64,000 bases of DNA from Lysinibacillus sp. SGAir0095 (GTDB lineage Bacteria > Bacillota > Bacilli > Bacillales_A > Planococcaceae). This document shows, piece by piece, positions 57,744 to 64,000 of this stretch. Where the stretch lies: positions 2,070,001 through 2,134,000 of the forward strand of contig NZ_CP028083.1 of the NCBI RefSeq assembly GCF_005491425.1, read 5' to 3'. Each line of letters begins with the position of its first letter. The first letter of the stretch is position 1. The notes under the pieces are model-generated. The model was not told where the DNA came from. It ran no database searches and saw only the letters and a list, made by a program, of their open reading frames with translations. Both the position numbers and the translations under genes were made by a program.

Positions 57744-57899
57744 TTAAATATTCTTTAAGTAATTATCTAATTCTATAATATTTTTTACGATGACTGAATT
57801 TACCTCGTCACGTTGCAGCATATTTAATATCTTAGGTTTGCTTTCTTTTTCAAACAATCGATTCCATTTAATATGGATTCTATTAGGTATATTTGGCAA
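57744..57899 (-). CDS. 51-residue hypothetical protein with TTG start
   Basis: On the minus strand AAGGTGA lies six bases before a TTG at 57899. The frame reads PNIPNRIHIKWNRLFEKESK, PKILNMLQRDEVNSVIVKNI, IELDNYLKNI and stops at 57744. The regular pattern of charged and hydrophobic residues suggests a small helical protein. It fills most of an otherwise empty 360-bp gap between the epimerase and kinase genes and has no ATG in frame at its start, so automatic callers may miss it. I do not recognise the family. Confidence 0.5.
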   Translation of the reverse strand: MPNIPNRIHIKWNRLFEKESKPKILNMLQRDEVNSVIVKNIIELDNYLKNI

Positions 57900-57983
57900 T
57901 TAGTTCACCTTCTCAAAAAAAGAGTTGTGTAGTACCTAAGAGTATTTTACTATTCCTGATTTCTTCATTTTGACGATGGCATT

Positions 57984-58760
57984 CTAAAAAAATTCATAAA
58001 GTCCCGCGTCAAAATATTGAATCTCATTCTTTGTCACTTTATACCTTTTGTACCCATGGTAAAACGCTGCTAAATATTCCGGATTACCGCTAATCTTTCG
58101 AATTGCTAAGGCTTCATCATAGCGCGGATCTCCAACCGTCATTCCAGCAACATCAATAAATAGCCGCACCTCACCGTTAATAACCAACACATTGTCTGTT
58201 GTGCAATCCCCATGAATCATGGTTTGTTGCACTGTCTTTGGTTTGTGCCTCTTTAAATTGTTTAACAGCTCCAAGCTGGCATTTTCATCCGCATGCCCTT
58301 TCTCAAAAGAGTCTTGTGCTAGCATCAACTGATTCTCCAGCCAATCTCCTTCATGCTTCAAAAGCTGAAGTGGCTCTTTTTCATGAAATTGTTGCAGAAA
58401 TACCCCAAAGCTTTTGATTAACGCAATTTTCTCGCATTCGGACTTCGCTAATTTTAATGCTTTTGTTAACGACATCCCATTTTCAAAAGACATTAACAAA
58501 TGACTTCTCCCTTCTTCTTCAAAAAAACTGAAATATTCAGGAATTGGGATTTCTTGATTTTGCTTTAGTTTTTCTAGCACTTCTGCTTCAGACTTAAGCC
58601 ATAATCGATATCTTGCTATGTAAGAACTTTTAAGTAAATATGATTTTTCGCGAGTTGCGATCCTTCGAACTTCCGATGTCCATCCCTGTTCATCTAATAA
58701 AGTAATACTATGGAAAGGTCCTATAATCTGTTCTAGTTTTTCTTTCAACATCTTTTCCAT
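57984..58760 (-). CDS. aminoglycoside phosphotransferase-fold kinase
   Basis: The 258-residue protein has the APH/choline-kinase fold: a small lobe with SYLLKSSYIARYRLWLKSEA, HLLMSFENGMSLTKALKL as hinge, and the catalytic loop MIHGDCTTDNVLV (HGDxxxxN) with RLFIDVAGMTVGDPRYDEAL (metal Asp). The family includes antibiotic and sugar kinases; many Bacillus members have no known substrate, and no resistance should be assumed. The ATG at 58760 follows GGAGG at 10 bases; an upstream extension of 18 residues would begin before that RBS. Confidence 0.82.
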   Translation of the reverse strand: MEKMLKEKLEQIIGPFHSITLLDEQGWTSEVRRIATREKSYLLKSSYIARYRLWLKSEAEVLEKLKQNQEIPIPEYFSFFEEEGRSHLLMSFENGMSLTKALKLAKSECEKIALIKSFGVFLQQFHEKEPLQLLKHEGDWLENQLMLAQDSFEKGHADENASLELLNNLKRHKPKTVQQTMIHGDCTTDNVLVINGEVRLFIDVAGMTVGDPRYDEALAIRKISGNPEYLAAFYHGYKRYKVTKNEIQYFDAGLYEFF

Positions 58761-59072
58761 CCGACACAATCCTCCAAAAGTTTTGCTATTTAACATTTCT
58801 CCATTTATAGACAAATTACCTTGTTATATATAAAGAAAAAGAGTTGAAGATAACCGGTTTGGTGATTCTCAACTCTTAGAACGCAACTCCTTGCTATTGT
58901 ATGGATAATATTTTACTACTACCTTTTACCTTGATTTCTTATCAATCTTCTTCAACGATTTCCTTTATAACTTCGGCTAAAGCAGCTGTAGTTTTTGCAC
59001 GTTACGGTTTGTCCCAATTATGCCCACTCTCCAAAAGAGAAATTTTAATAATTTCTACTATTCCATTTATTA
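58761..59072. other. intergenic region with a hairpin and a gene-tail relic
   Basis: AAGAGTTGA (58839-58847) pairs with TCAACTCTT (58869-58877), with a T-rich tail on the minus strand, typical of a terminator. It follows a minus-strand relic (stop at 58942-58944) reading RAKTTAALAEVIKEIVEED, preceded across an in-frame stop by GHNWDKP. So a minus-strand gene once ended here and only its last 28 or so codons remain; the family is unknown. Confidence 0.45.
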
Positions 59073-59136
59073 TTGACACACATATTAGCACATACTAATA
59101 TGATAATAACAATACATATTAGTTATAACTAATATG
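59073..59136 (+). promoter_or_regulatory. metal-repressor promoter with two perfect tandem operators
   Basis: TTGACA (59073-59078), 17-base spacer, TAATAT (59096-59101). CATATTAG-CACATA-CTAATATG (59081-59102) covers the spacer and -10, and CATATTAG-TTATAA-CTAATATG (59115-59136) covers the transcript start and abuts the RBS. Centres are 34 bp apart, on the same DNA face to within about a quarter turn. Confidence 0.8.
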
Positions 59137-59147
59137 AAAGGAGCGAA

Positions 59148-59477
59148 ATGATGCAAAAGCAAACATCCGATTTCGATATGAAGATGAAACTTATCCATGG
59201 TTTTTCCAATAAAACTAGAATGCAAATTCTTGAATGTATCAAAGCTGAAGAAAAAACTGTATCACAAATAATTGACGAAACCAAAGGAAGTCAATCGAAC
59301 ATTTCACAACATCTCGCTTGTTTGAAAGGTTGTGGAATTATTGTAGGCAGGAATGAAGGCAAGTACATGTATTATAGTTTGCGAAATCAAAATATTCGAG
59401 ATTTATTAGAAATGTTTGATGTAGTGCTAGAAGATGTAGAAAAGACGATAGCTTGTTGTGATCGTCATATAGATTAG
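59148..59477 (+). CDS. cmtR: ArsR/SmtB-family metal repressor, CmtR-type cysteine arrangement
   Basis: The 109-residue winged-helix repressor: LIHGFSNKTRMQILECIKAE, SQSNISQHLACLKGCGIIVG (recognition helix) and NEGKYMYYSLRN (wing). The ELCVCDL metal motif of CadC/ArsR is absent. Instead Cys58 and Cys62 lie in CLKGC in the DNA-reading helix and a Cys pair (103-104) is near the C-terminus, the arrangement of the Cd/Pb sensor CmtR (Cys57, Cys61, Cys102). It is expected to release the tandem palindromes upstream when it binds cadmium, lead or a similar soft metal. It shares an operon with the ATPase gene 11 bases downstream. Confidence 0.83.
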   Translation: MMQKQTSDFDMKMKLIHGFSNKTRMQILECIKAEEKTVSQIIDETKGSQSNISQHLACLKGCGIIVGRNEGKYMYYSLRNQNIRDLLEMFDVVLEDVEKTIACCDRHID

Positions 59478-59488
59478 GAGTGGTTTGA

Positions 59489-62068
59489 TTGGCAAAACAA
59501 TGCTGTAGCGCTAATAAAGAAAAAATAAAAACTATTGAAACTAATTGCTGTAGTTCTACTACTGTTAAACAGGAAAAATCCATTTGCTGCTCTAACGAAA
59601 AAAATTCAATAAATAATACGATAACCAATATTAATGATAAAAACACGAGCAGTTGCAATAACAGTTCAAAGAAAGAATTAGAAGAAGAACAAGAAGAAGC
59701 CCATTGTTGTAGCAGTAATGAACAACCTTCATTCAAAGAGCTTTCGAATTCTAGCTCCTCAGAAAAGATGTCATATCGAGTGACTGGAATGGATTGTGCA
59801 GCTTGTGCAGCTACAATTGAAAAAGGATTAAGTAAACTGAACGATATAGTGGAAGTAAAGGTGAATTTCAGTACGGGAAAAATGCATGTAGCTGCCAGAA
59901 ATGCTAATGCATTGATGCCAATTAAATCAGAAATTCAAAAACTTGGCTACTCCGCTGAACCTTTAAATCAAAATAAAAAACTGAAAATATACACTATCGA
60001 AGGAATGGACTGCGGCAGTTGTGCAAAAAGTATTGAGAATCACTTAAATACCCTCCCTTCTGTTCAAAACGTTAGTGTCAATTTTTCTACTGGAAAAATG
60101 AAAATCGAACATGCAGGTAGTGTGGAAGATATTATTTCTGAAGTCTCTAAGATCGGTTATAAAGCGGCATTACCATTAAAAAAACAAGATGAGCAATCTC
60201 CGCAAAAACCTAAAAAAGAGATGAATTCAGTTATTTTATCTGGAATACTGATCGCATTTGGTTTTATCGGTTCATTTGGTGGTATTTCTCCGATACTTCC
60301 CACAATTCTCTACGCGATCGCTATAGTAATTAGTGGATATAAACCGGCAAAGAGTGCATTCTATGCCATCAAGAGTCGCTCTCTTGATATGAACGTACTT
60401 ATGTCGGCAGCAGCAATTGGAGCTGCCCTGATTGGTGAATGGCTGGAAGGTGCAACAGTTGTTTGGTTATTTGCAATCGGTACCTATCTTCAAAATAAAT
60501 CGATCGAACGTACAAGGGATTCTATTCGTAAACTGATGGACCTGGCACCTCCTGAAGCCTGGGTTAAGGTAGTAAATGAAATTATAAGAAAGCCAGTGGA
60601 AGAGATAAATGTTGGGGAGACAATCGTTGTTAAGCCAGGCGAAAAAATCCCTCTAGATGGTGAGATCATTCTTGGTGAATCAAGTATTAATCAGGCGCCG
60701 ATTACAGGAGAATCGATTCCAGTAGATAAATCCATAGGTGATTCTGTCTATGCAGGTACGCTCAATGAACACGGTTCTCTTGAAATCAAGGTAACAAAGT
60801 TAGTGGAAGATACAACCATTTCAAAAATTATTACCCTTGTTGAAGAAGCTCAAGAACAAAAAGCACCAACTGAAGCATTCGTCGATAAATTCGCCAGCAT
60901 TTATACCCCAATCGTCTTTGTTTTGGCATTAGTCATTATGGTACTACCTCCCCTATTTGGTTTTGGAGCTTTTGGAGAATGGTTTTACAAAGGATTGGAA
61001 CTGCTTGTTGTTGCTTGTCCTTGTGCTTTAGTGATTTCTACTCCAGTTGCGATAGTATCAGCGATAGGTAACGCTGCAAAAAATGGTGTCTTAATTAAAG
61101 GTGGCACTTTCTTAGAAAAGGCAGGTGCCATCACTGCCATTGCATTCGATAAAACGGGGACTCTAACTGAAGGAAAGCCTAGAGTTACTGAAATAAAAGC
61201 AATCAATGGCTCAGAAGAAGAGTTATTATCAATTGCATTAACTCTAGAAGATTATTCCACTCATCCTATTGCACGAGCAATCGTTCACTATGCCAATGAA
61301 CATGGAATACGACCTTATAATGGAAATTCATTCAAAAACATTGTAGGTAAAGGTGTTCAAGCAACCATTGGAGGAGAAATTTACTACGCAGGTAATAGAA
61401 AATTATTCGAAGCCCTACCTATCTCCTTAGTAGAAGTAAAAAAACATGTTCAAGATTTACAAGCCAAAGGAAAATCTATTGTAATTATTGGAACACAAAA
61501 CAAAGTCATTGGAATTATTGCCGTCTCTGATACAATTCGAGAAACATCAGCTTCAGCATTACAAAATATGAAACAAACTGGCGTTAAGCAAACGGTCATG
61601 TTGACTGGAGATAATGAAGGAACAGCAAAACGGATTGCATATGAAGCTAATATTAATCGTTATTTTGCAGAATTATTGCCGCAGGACAAAGTAGTTATCA
61701 TCAAAAAATTACAAGATGAAGGCCATAAGGTAGCAATGGTTGGAGACGGTATAAATGATGCTCCAGCATTAGCAACTGCAGATTTGGGCATTGCAATGGG
61801 TGGTGCCGGGACAGATACAGCAATGGAAACTGCAGATATCGTGTTGATGGCAGATAATCTTGAAAAGCTGCCCTATACAATGAAGCTAAGTAATAAAGCT
61901 TTAGCAATTATTAAACAAAATATTTGGTTCTCAATACTTATAAAAGCTGCTGCATTAGTGTTGATTTTCCCAGGCTATCTAACACTTTGGATGGCTGTTC
62001 TGAGCGACACTGGTGCTGCATTAATCGTCATTTTCAATTCAATAAGGCTTCTAAAGTTTAATAAATAA
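59489..62068 (+). CDS. cadA: CadA-like heavy-metal P1B-type ATPase with Cys-pair N-terminus and two HMA domains
   Basis: An 859-residue exporter, long for CadA. Residues 1-90 form a Ser/Asn/Lys-rich tail with four Cys-Cys pairs (5-6, 20-21, 33-34, 73-74). Two HMA domains follow (GMDCAACAATIE near 100, GMDCGSCAKSIE near 172). The core has EWLEGATVVWLFAIGTYLQN, actuator TGES, the transmembrane CPCAL metal site, DKTGTLTEG (phosphorylated Asp), HPIARAI and GDGINDAPALATADLGIAMG. CPCAL with 'EWLEGATVV' helices points to Zn/Cd/Pb rather than copper. The TTG start is 8 bases after AGGAG. Controlled with the repressor gene by the tandem operators. Confidence 0.9.
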   Translation: MAKQCCSANKEKIKTIETNCCSSTTVKQEKSICCSNEKNSINNTITNINDKNTSSCNNSSKKELEEEQEEAHCCSSNEQPSFKELSNSSSSEKMSYRVTGMDCAACAATIEKGLSKLNDIVEVKVNFSTGKMHVAARNANALMPIKSEIQKLGYSAEPLNQNKKLKIYTIEGMDCGSCAKSIENHLNTLPSVQNVSVNFSTGKMKIEHAGSVEDIISEVSKIGYKAALPLKKQDEQSPQKPKKEMNSVILSGILIAFGFIGSFGGISPILPTILYAIAIVISGYKPAKSAFYAIKSRSLDMNVLMSAAAIGAALIGEWLEGATVVWLFAIGTYLQNKSIERTRDSIRKLMDLAPPEAWVKVVNEIIRKPVEEINVGETIVVKPGEKIPLDGEIILGESSINQAPITGESIPVDKSIGDSVYAGTLNEHGSLEIKVTKLVEDTTISKIITLVEEAQEQKAPTEAFVDKFASIYTPIVFVLALVIMVLPPLFGFGAFGEWFYKGLELLVVACPCALVISTPVAIVSAIGNAAKNGVLIKGGTFLEKAGAITAIAFDKTGTLTEGKPRVTEIKAINGSEEELLSIALTLEDYSTHPIARAIVHYANEHGIRPYNGNSFKNIVGKGVQATIGGEIYYAGNRKLFEALPISLVEVKKHVQDLQAKGKSIVIIGTQNKVIGIIAVSDTIRETSASALQNMKQTGVKQTVMLTGDNEGTAKRIAYEANINRYFAELLPQDKVVIIKKLQDEGHKVAMVGDGINDAPALATADLGIAMGGAGTDTAMETADIVLMADNLEKLPYTMKLSNKALAIIKQNIWFSILIKAAALVLIFPGYLTLWMAVLSDTGAALIVIFNSIRLLKFNK

Positions 62069-62074
62069 TTATTG

Positions 62075-62110
62075 TGAGATGTTTCTTCATAGAGACATCT
62101 CATTTCTTCT
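62075..62110 (+). terminator. terminator after cadA
   Basis: TGAGATGT pairs with ACATCTCA around a 12-base loop, followed by TTTCTTCT. Confidence 0.75.
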
Positions 62111-62282
62111 ACTCCCTACTTTTTAATCAAATATAAAATTAATGGGTTAAAATTTGATTCTTTTAGATTGTAACCCTAATAATCATCGGAGCTTACCCGC
62201 TATAGATTCCTCCACTTTAGACTAAACTTTCAAAAGATTGTCCAAATTAATTATACAGTTCAATTGTTGCAAAGGAGAAATT

Positions 62283-62798
62283 ATGCAATCTTCATTTGTA
62301 TTATTTTTTATGTTAATAGGAATACTCTTTGGTGTTTGGAATCGCTGGAAAGAATTTTACCCTACTTTATTATTTTGGATTATAGCTAATCTGCTTTATG
62401 ATTCTTTGTTTCACGACTTTCAGCTATGGGAATTTATTCCTGTTTGGATTGATCACATTCTTCTTCCTACACATACAATTATTTCAGCAGCAATTGCCCT
62501 TTTGATCTACCCATTTGTAATTGTTGTTTTCTTAGGTAGATTTCCTGAAAAAGTCTCTTTAAAAATATTATGGATACTTCTTTGGGCTTTGATTTTTCAG
62601 GGAATAGAAACGATTGCCTATTTAAATAATAGTATTACTCATCATCATGGATGGTCACTTATCTGTTCTTTTATTTTTAATATATTGACCTTTTCTTTAT
62701 TAGCTGTCCATAAATGGAAATATTGGGTAGCATGGCTGGTTGCCCTTCCTGTTGTCATTTTAATATTTATTATTTTTGATGTTCCACTTCCTAAATGA
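62283..62798 (+). CDS. CBO0543-like integral membrane protein
   Basis: The 171-residue protein has five predicted helices, rich in Trp: SSFVLFFMLIGILFGVWNRW, TLLFWIIANLLYDSLFHDF, ISAAIALLIYPFVIVVFLGR, ILWILLWALIFQGIETIAYL, VAWLVALPVVILIFIIFDVP. The short loops and the IExIxxxNxxIxxxHGW segment resemble the CBO0543 family of small membrane proteins found in spore-forming Bacilli and Clostridia; function unknown. The ATG at 62283 follows AAAGGAG by seven bases; an upstream frame extension has no RBS. Confidence 0.65.
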   Translation: MQSSFVLFFMLIGILFGVWNRWKEFYPTLLFWIIANLLYDSLFHDFQLWEFIPVWIDHILLPTHTIISAAIALLIYPFVIVVFLGRFPEKVSLKILWILLWALIFQGIETIAYLNNSITHHHGWSLICSFIFNILTFSLLAVHKWKYWVAWLVALPVVILIFIIFDVPLPK

Positions 62799-62876
62799 CC
62801 CATTCTTTGGTTGATTGATTTATTTTTTATAACATTGGTTCTTTCCGAGTTGTTGAACTTTAAAAAAAATGCAAAG

Positions 62877-62908
62877 AAAATGGCTGCGATTTATTCGCAG
62901 CCATTTTT
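62877..62908. terminator. bidirectional terminator
   Basis: AAAATGGCTGCG pairs perfectly with CGCAGCCATTTT around a 7-base loop, between convergent CBO0543-like genes. Confidence 0.88.
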
Positions 62909-62962
62909 CATTTATCAAACGATCACTACTTTAATATCATGCAGGAAACATGCTCCACCATA

Positions 62963-63451
62963 CTAGAGTTTTGGTTTAACAGATGGGCTACCACCCTCTT
63001 TAAAAAACCATAGACAAAAGCGACGTGTAGCATAAAAAGAAAGAAATAATGTTATCCAAGTAACATACCAGTCCCAATGGATATACTTGATGAGCTGGGT
63101 ATTTTCTTCGAGTATAACTTCTGGAATCGTCAAAATGGAACAAACCCCAGCATAGTACCCCCATTGAAAAGGCTTACTCCGCTCATTTGGATACCATACA
63201 TTAAAAATGGCACAGACAACTGGGAAAAAAAAATACTCAAATGTGAAGCTCGTCCTACTGATTGATGCGAACAATCGCACTGGGTATTCAATCAGCCCAC
63301 ACTCTACGACAATTAAACCAAAAAGAATAGTAATTATCTGTTTGAATAAAAATGCCACTACTGCAAGTCGAATTTTATATTTCGGTATGAAGAAAAGCAA
63401 ACCAATTCCCACAGCGTATGCCGCTAACAAAATCCAGTATTCAATTCTCAT
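62963..63451 (-). CDS. CBO0543-like integral membrane protein
   Basis: The 162-residue protein has helices at YWILLAAYAVGIGLLFFI, VAFLFKQIITILFGLIVVEC, FFFPVVCAIFNVWYP, GYYAGVCSILTIPEVILE and WYVTWITLFLSFYATRRF. Its sequence FEYFFFPVVCAIFNVWYPNE parallels INYFFYPVLFSIFYVHKEVK in the next gene upstream, so the two are paralogues. It overlaps that gene by four bases (ATGA), implying coupled translation. Unknown function; spore-membrane expression has been seen for some family members only in outline, so I claim none here. Confidence 0.7.
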   Translation of the reverse strand: MRIEYWILLAAYAVGIGLLFFIPKYKIRLAVVAFLFKQIITILFGLIVVECGLIEYPVRLFASISRTSFTFEYFFFPVVCAIFNVWYPNERSKPFQWGYYAGVCSILTIPEVILEENTQLIKYIHWDWYVTWITLFLSFYATRRFCLWFFKEGGSPSVKPKL

Positions 63452-63945
63452 CTGTTCTCCATCCGCTCCGCTTGAAATAATGCTTTGTCCTTATAGAACC
63501 AATTGCAACAGACTTGACTCACGAAAAAAAGAGCCCCTAGATAGATCCACATTCCATACCACGTTATGGAGCCATATTCCAATAAATCGGTATATTTCTT
63601 GAGTACAATATCAAAAAAGGTGATAGCAGTAATCCAAACAAAAAAGTATATAAATCGAGCCCATCGACTCTCCTTTACTTCTTTATGGACATAAAATATG
63701 GAAAATAGTACGGGATAAAAAAAATAATTGATCGTAATGGAGAGATCTATCGCTTTTGGGAACTCTCTGACAGGCGCACTTAACAAACCGTATTTAAAAC
63801 TAAGCATATCACAAAGCCAGATGATTGCTTGAAACATCATAAGTGCCAAGAATCCTTTGCGTAGATCTTTGCGTGCACTAAATAGAATAAAGCCAACAAT
63901 GCCAAAGATCCACATTGCTACCAAAATCAAACGCTCCATCAACAT
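63448..63945 (-). CDS. CBO0543-like integral membrane protein
   Basis: The 165-residue protein has five helices (ILVAMWIFGIVGFILFSA, FLALMMFQAIIWLCDML, INYFFYPVLFSIFYV, FIYFFVWITAITFFDIVL, TWYGMWIYLGALFFVSQVCC). KYTDLLEYGSITWYGMWI aligns with ENTQLIKYIHWDWYVTWI of its downstream partner, the shared signature of the pair. The start is near the end of the window and its RBS is weak; a second ATG two codons in is possible. Confidence 0.68.
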   Translation of the reverse strand: MLMERLILVAMWIFGIVGFILFSARKDLRKGFLALMMFQAIIWLCDMLSFKYGLLSAPVREFPKAIDLSITINYFFYPVLFSIFYVHKEVKESRWARFIYFFVWITAITFFDIVLKKYTDLLEYGSITWYGMWIYLGALFFVSQVCCNWFYKDKALFQAERMENR

Positions 63946-64000
63946 TTTTCAGAAACACCGCATTTCAATAAGGTGATTGTTACTATTTATTATCAATAAA

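Noticed and set aside
57984..58760. Aminoglycoside resistance gene
   Set aside because: The fold and HGDxxxxN motif are shared by many kinases with other substrates; nothing specific to known resistance enzymes was seen.

Overview
The window reads as an AT-rich chromosomal segment of an endospore-forming Bacillales bacterium. Evidence for this is a complete GerA-type germinant receptor operon, topoisomerase IV genes (parE-parC) divergent from plsY and an yneR-like gene as in Bacillus, B. subtilis-like PaiA, YdhK, YwqN and YfhF homologues, strong AGGAGG ribosome binding sites and frequent TTG/GTG starts. Bacillaceae or Planococcaceae (Lysinibacillus-like) is my inference; no rRNA or tRNA gene was seen.

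Positions 1-11,600 are a patchwork of intact and decayed genes. Relics include an unknown membrane protein, two IS6-type transposase tails, a headless LysR regulator, a broken aldehyde dehydrogenase behind an intact homoserine dehydrogenase, and a YczE-like protein. Intact modules are MarR-paiA, a solo B3/4-domain protein, and a LysR regulator followed by a succinyl-CoA:acetate CoA-transferase gene and an HD-domain gene. The last two share a nearly identical 41-bp promoter element.

Positions 11,590-20,170 form a reactive-sulfur island: two CstR-type persulfide-sensing repressors, TusA carriers (one intact, one fused to rhodanese, two broken), two DsrE-like proteins, two single-domain rhodaneses, a rhodanese-persulfide dioxygenase, a TauE/SafE exporter, a DUF302 protein and a CoA-disulfide reductase relic. 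Ten 16-bp palindromes of the form ATACCYNNNNGGGTAT punctuate it, nearly one per transcription unit; one coincides with the ribosome binding site of the dioxygenase gene. Together these genes would sense, carry, oxidise and export excess sulfane sulfur.

Positions 20,170-30,770 hold an HxlR relic, a truncated MMPL transporter, two convergent tyrosine recombinases, a YdhK lipoprotein with a two-component system, a DUF485/acetate symporter pair and an EamA transporter with an antisense-overlapping small ORF. Positions 30,770-41,150 hold parC-parE, plsY, yneR-like, Nudix, FMN reductase, SDR and amidohydrolase genes.

Positions 41,290-58,760 carry a gerA-type operon and a chemoreceptor gene flanked by two VanW-family genes, then a CapA-like lipoprotein, an M23 peptidase next to a Fur-like box, an Eis-like acetyltransferase, a YfhF epimerase, a 51-codon gene with a TTG start and an APH-fold kinase. 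The end (59,070-63,950) is a CmtR-type regulator with a CadA-like heavy-metal ATPase under two perfect tandem operators, then three CBO0543-like membrane proteins.
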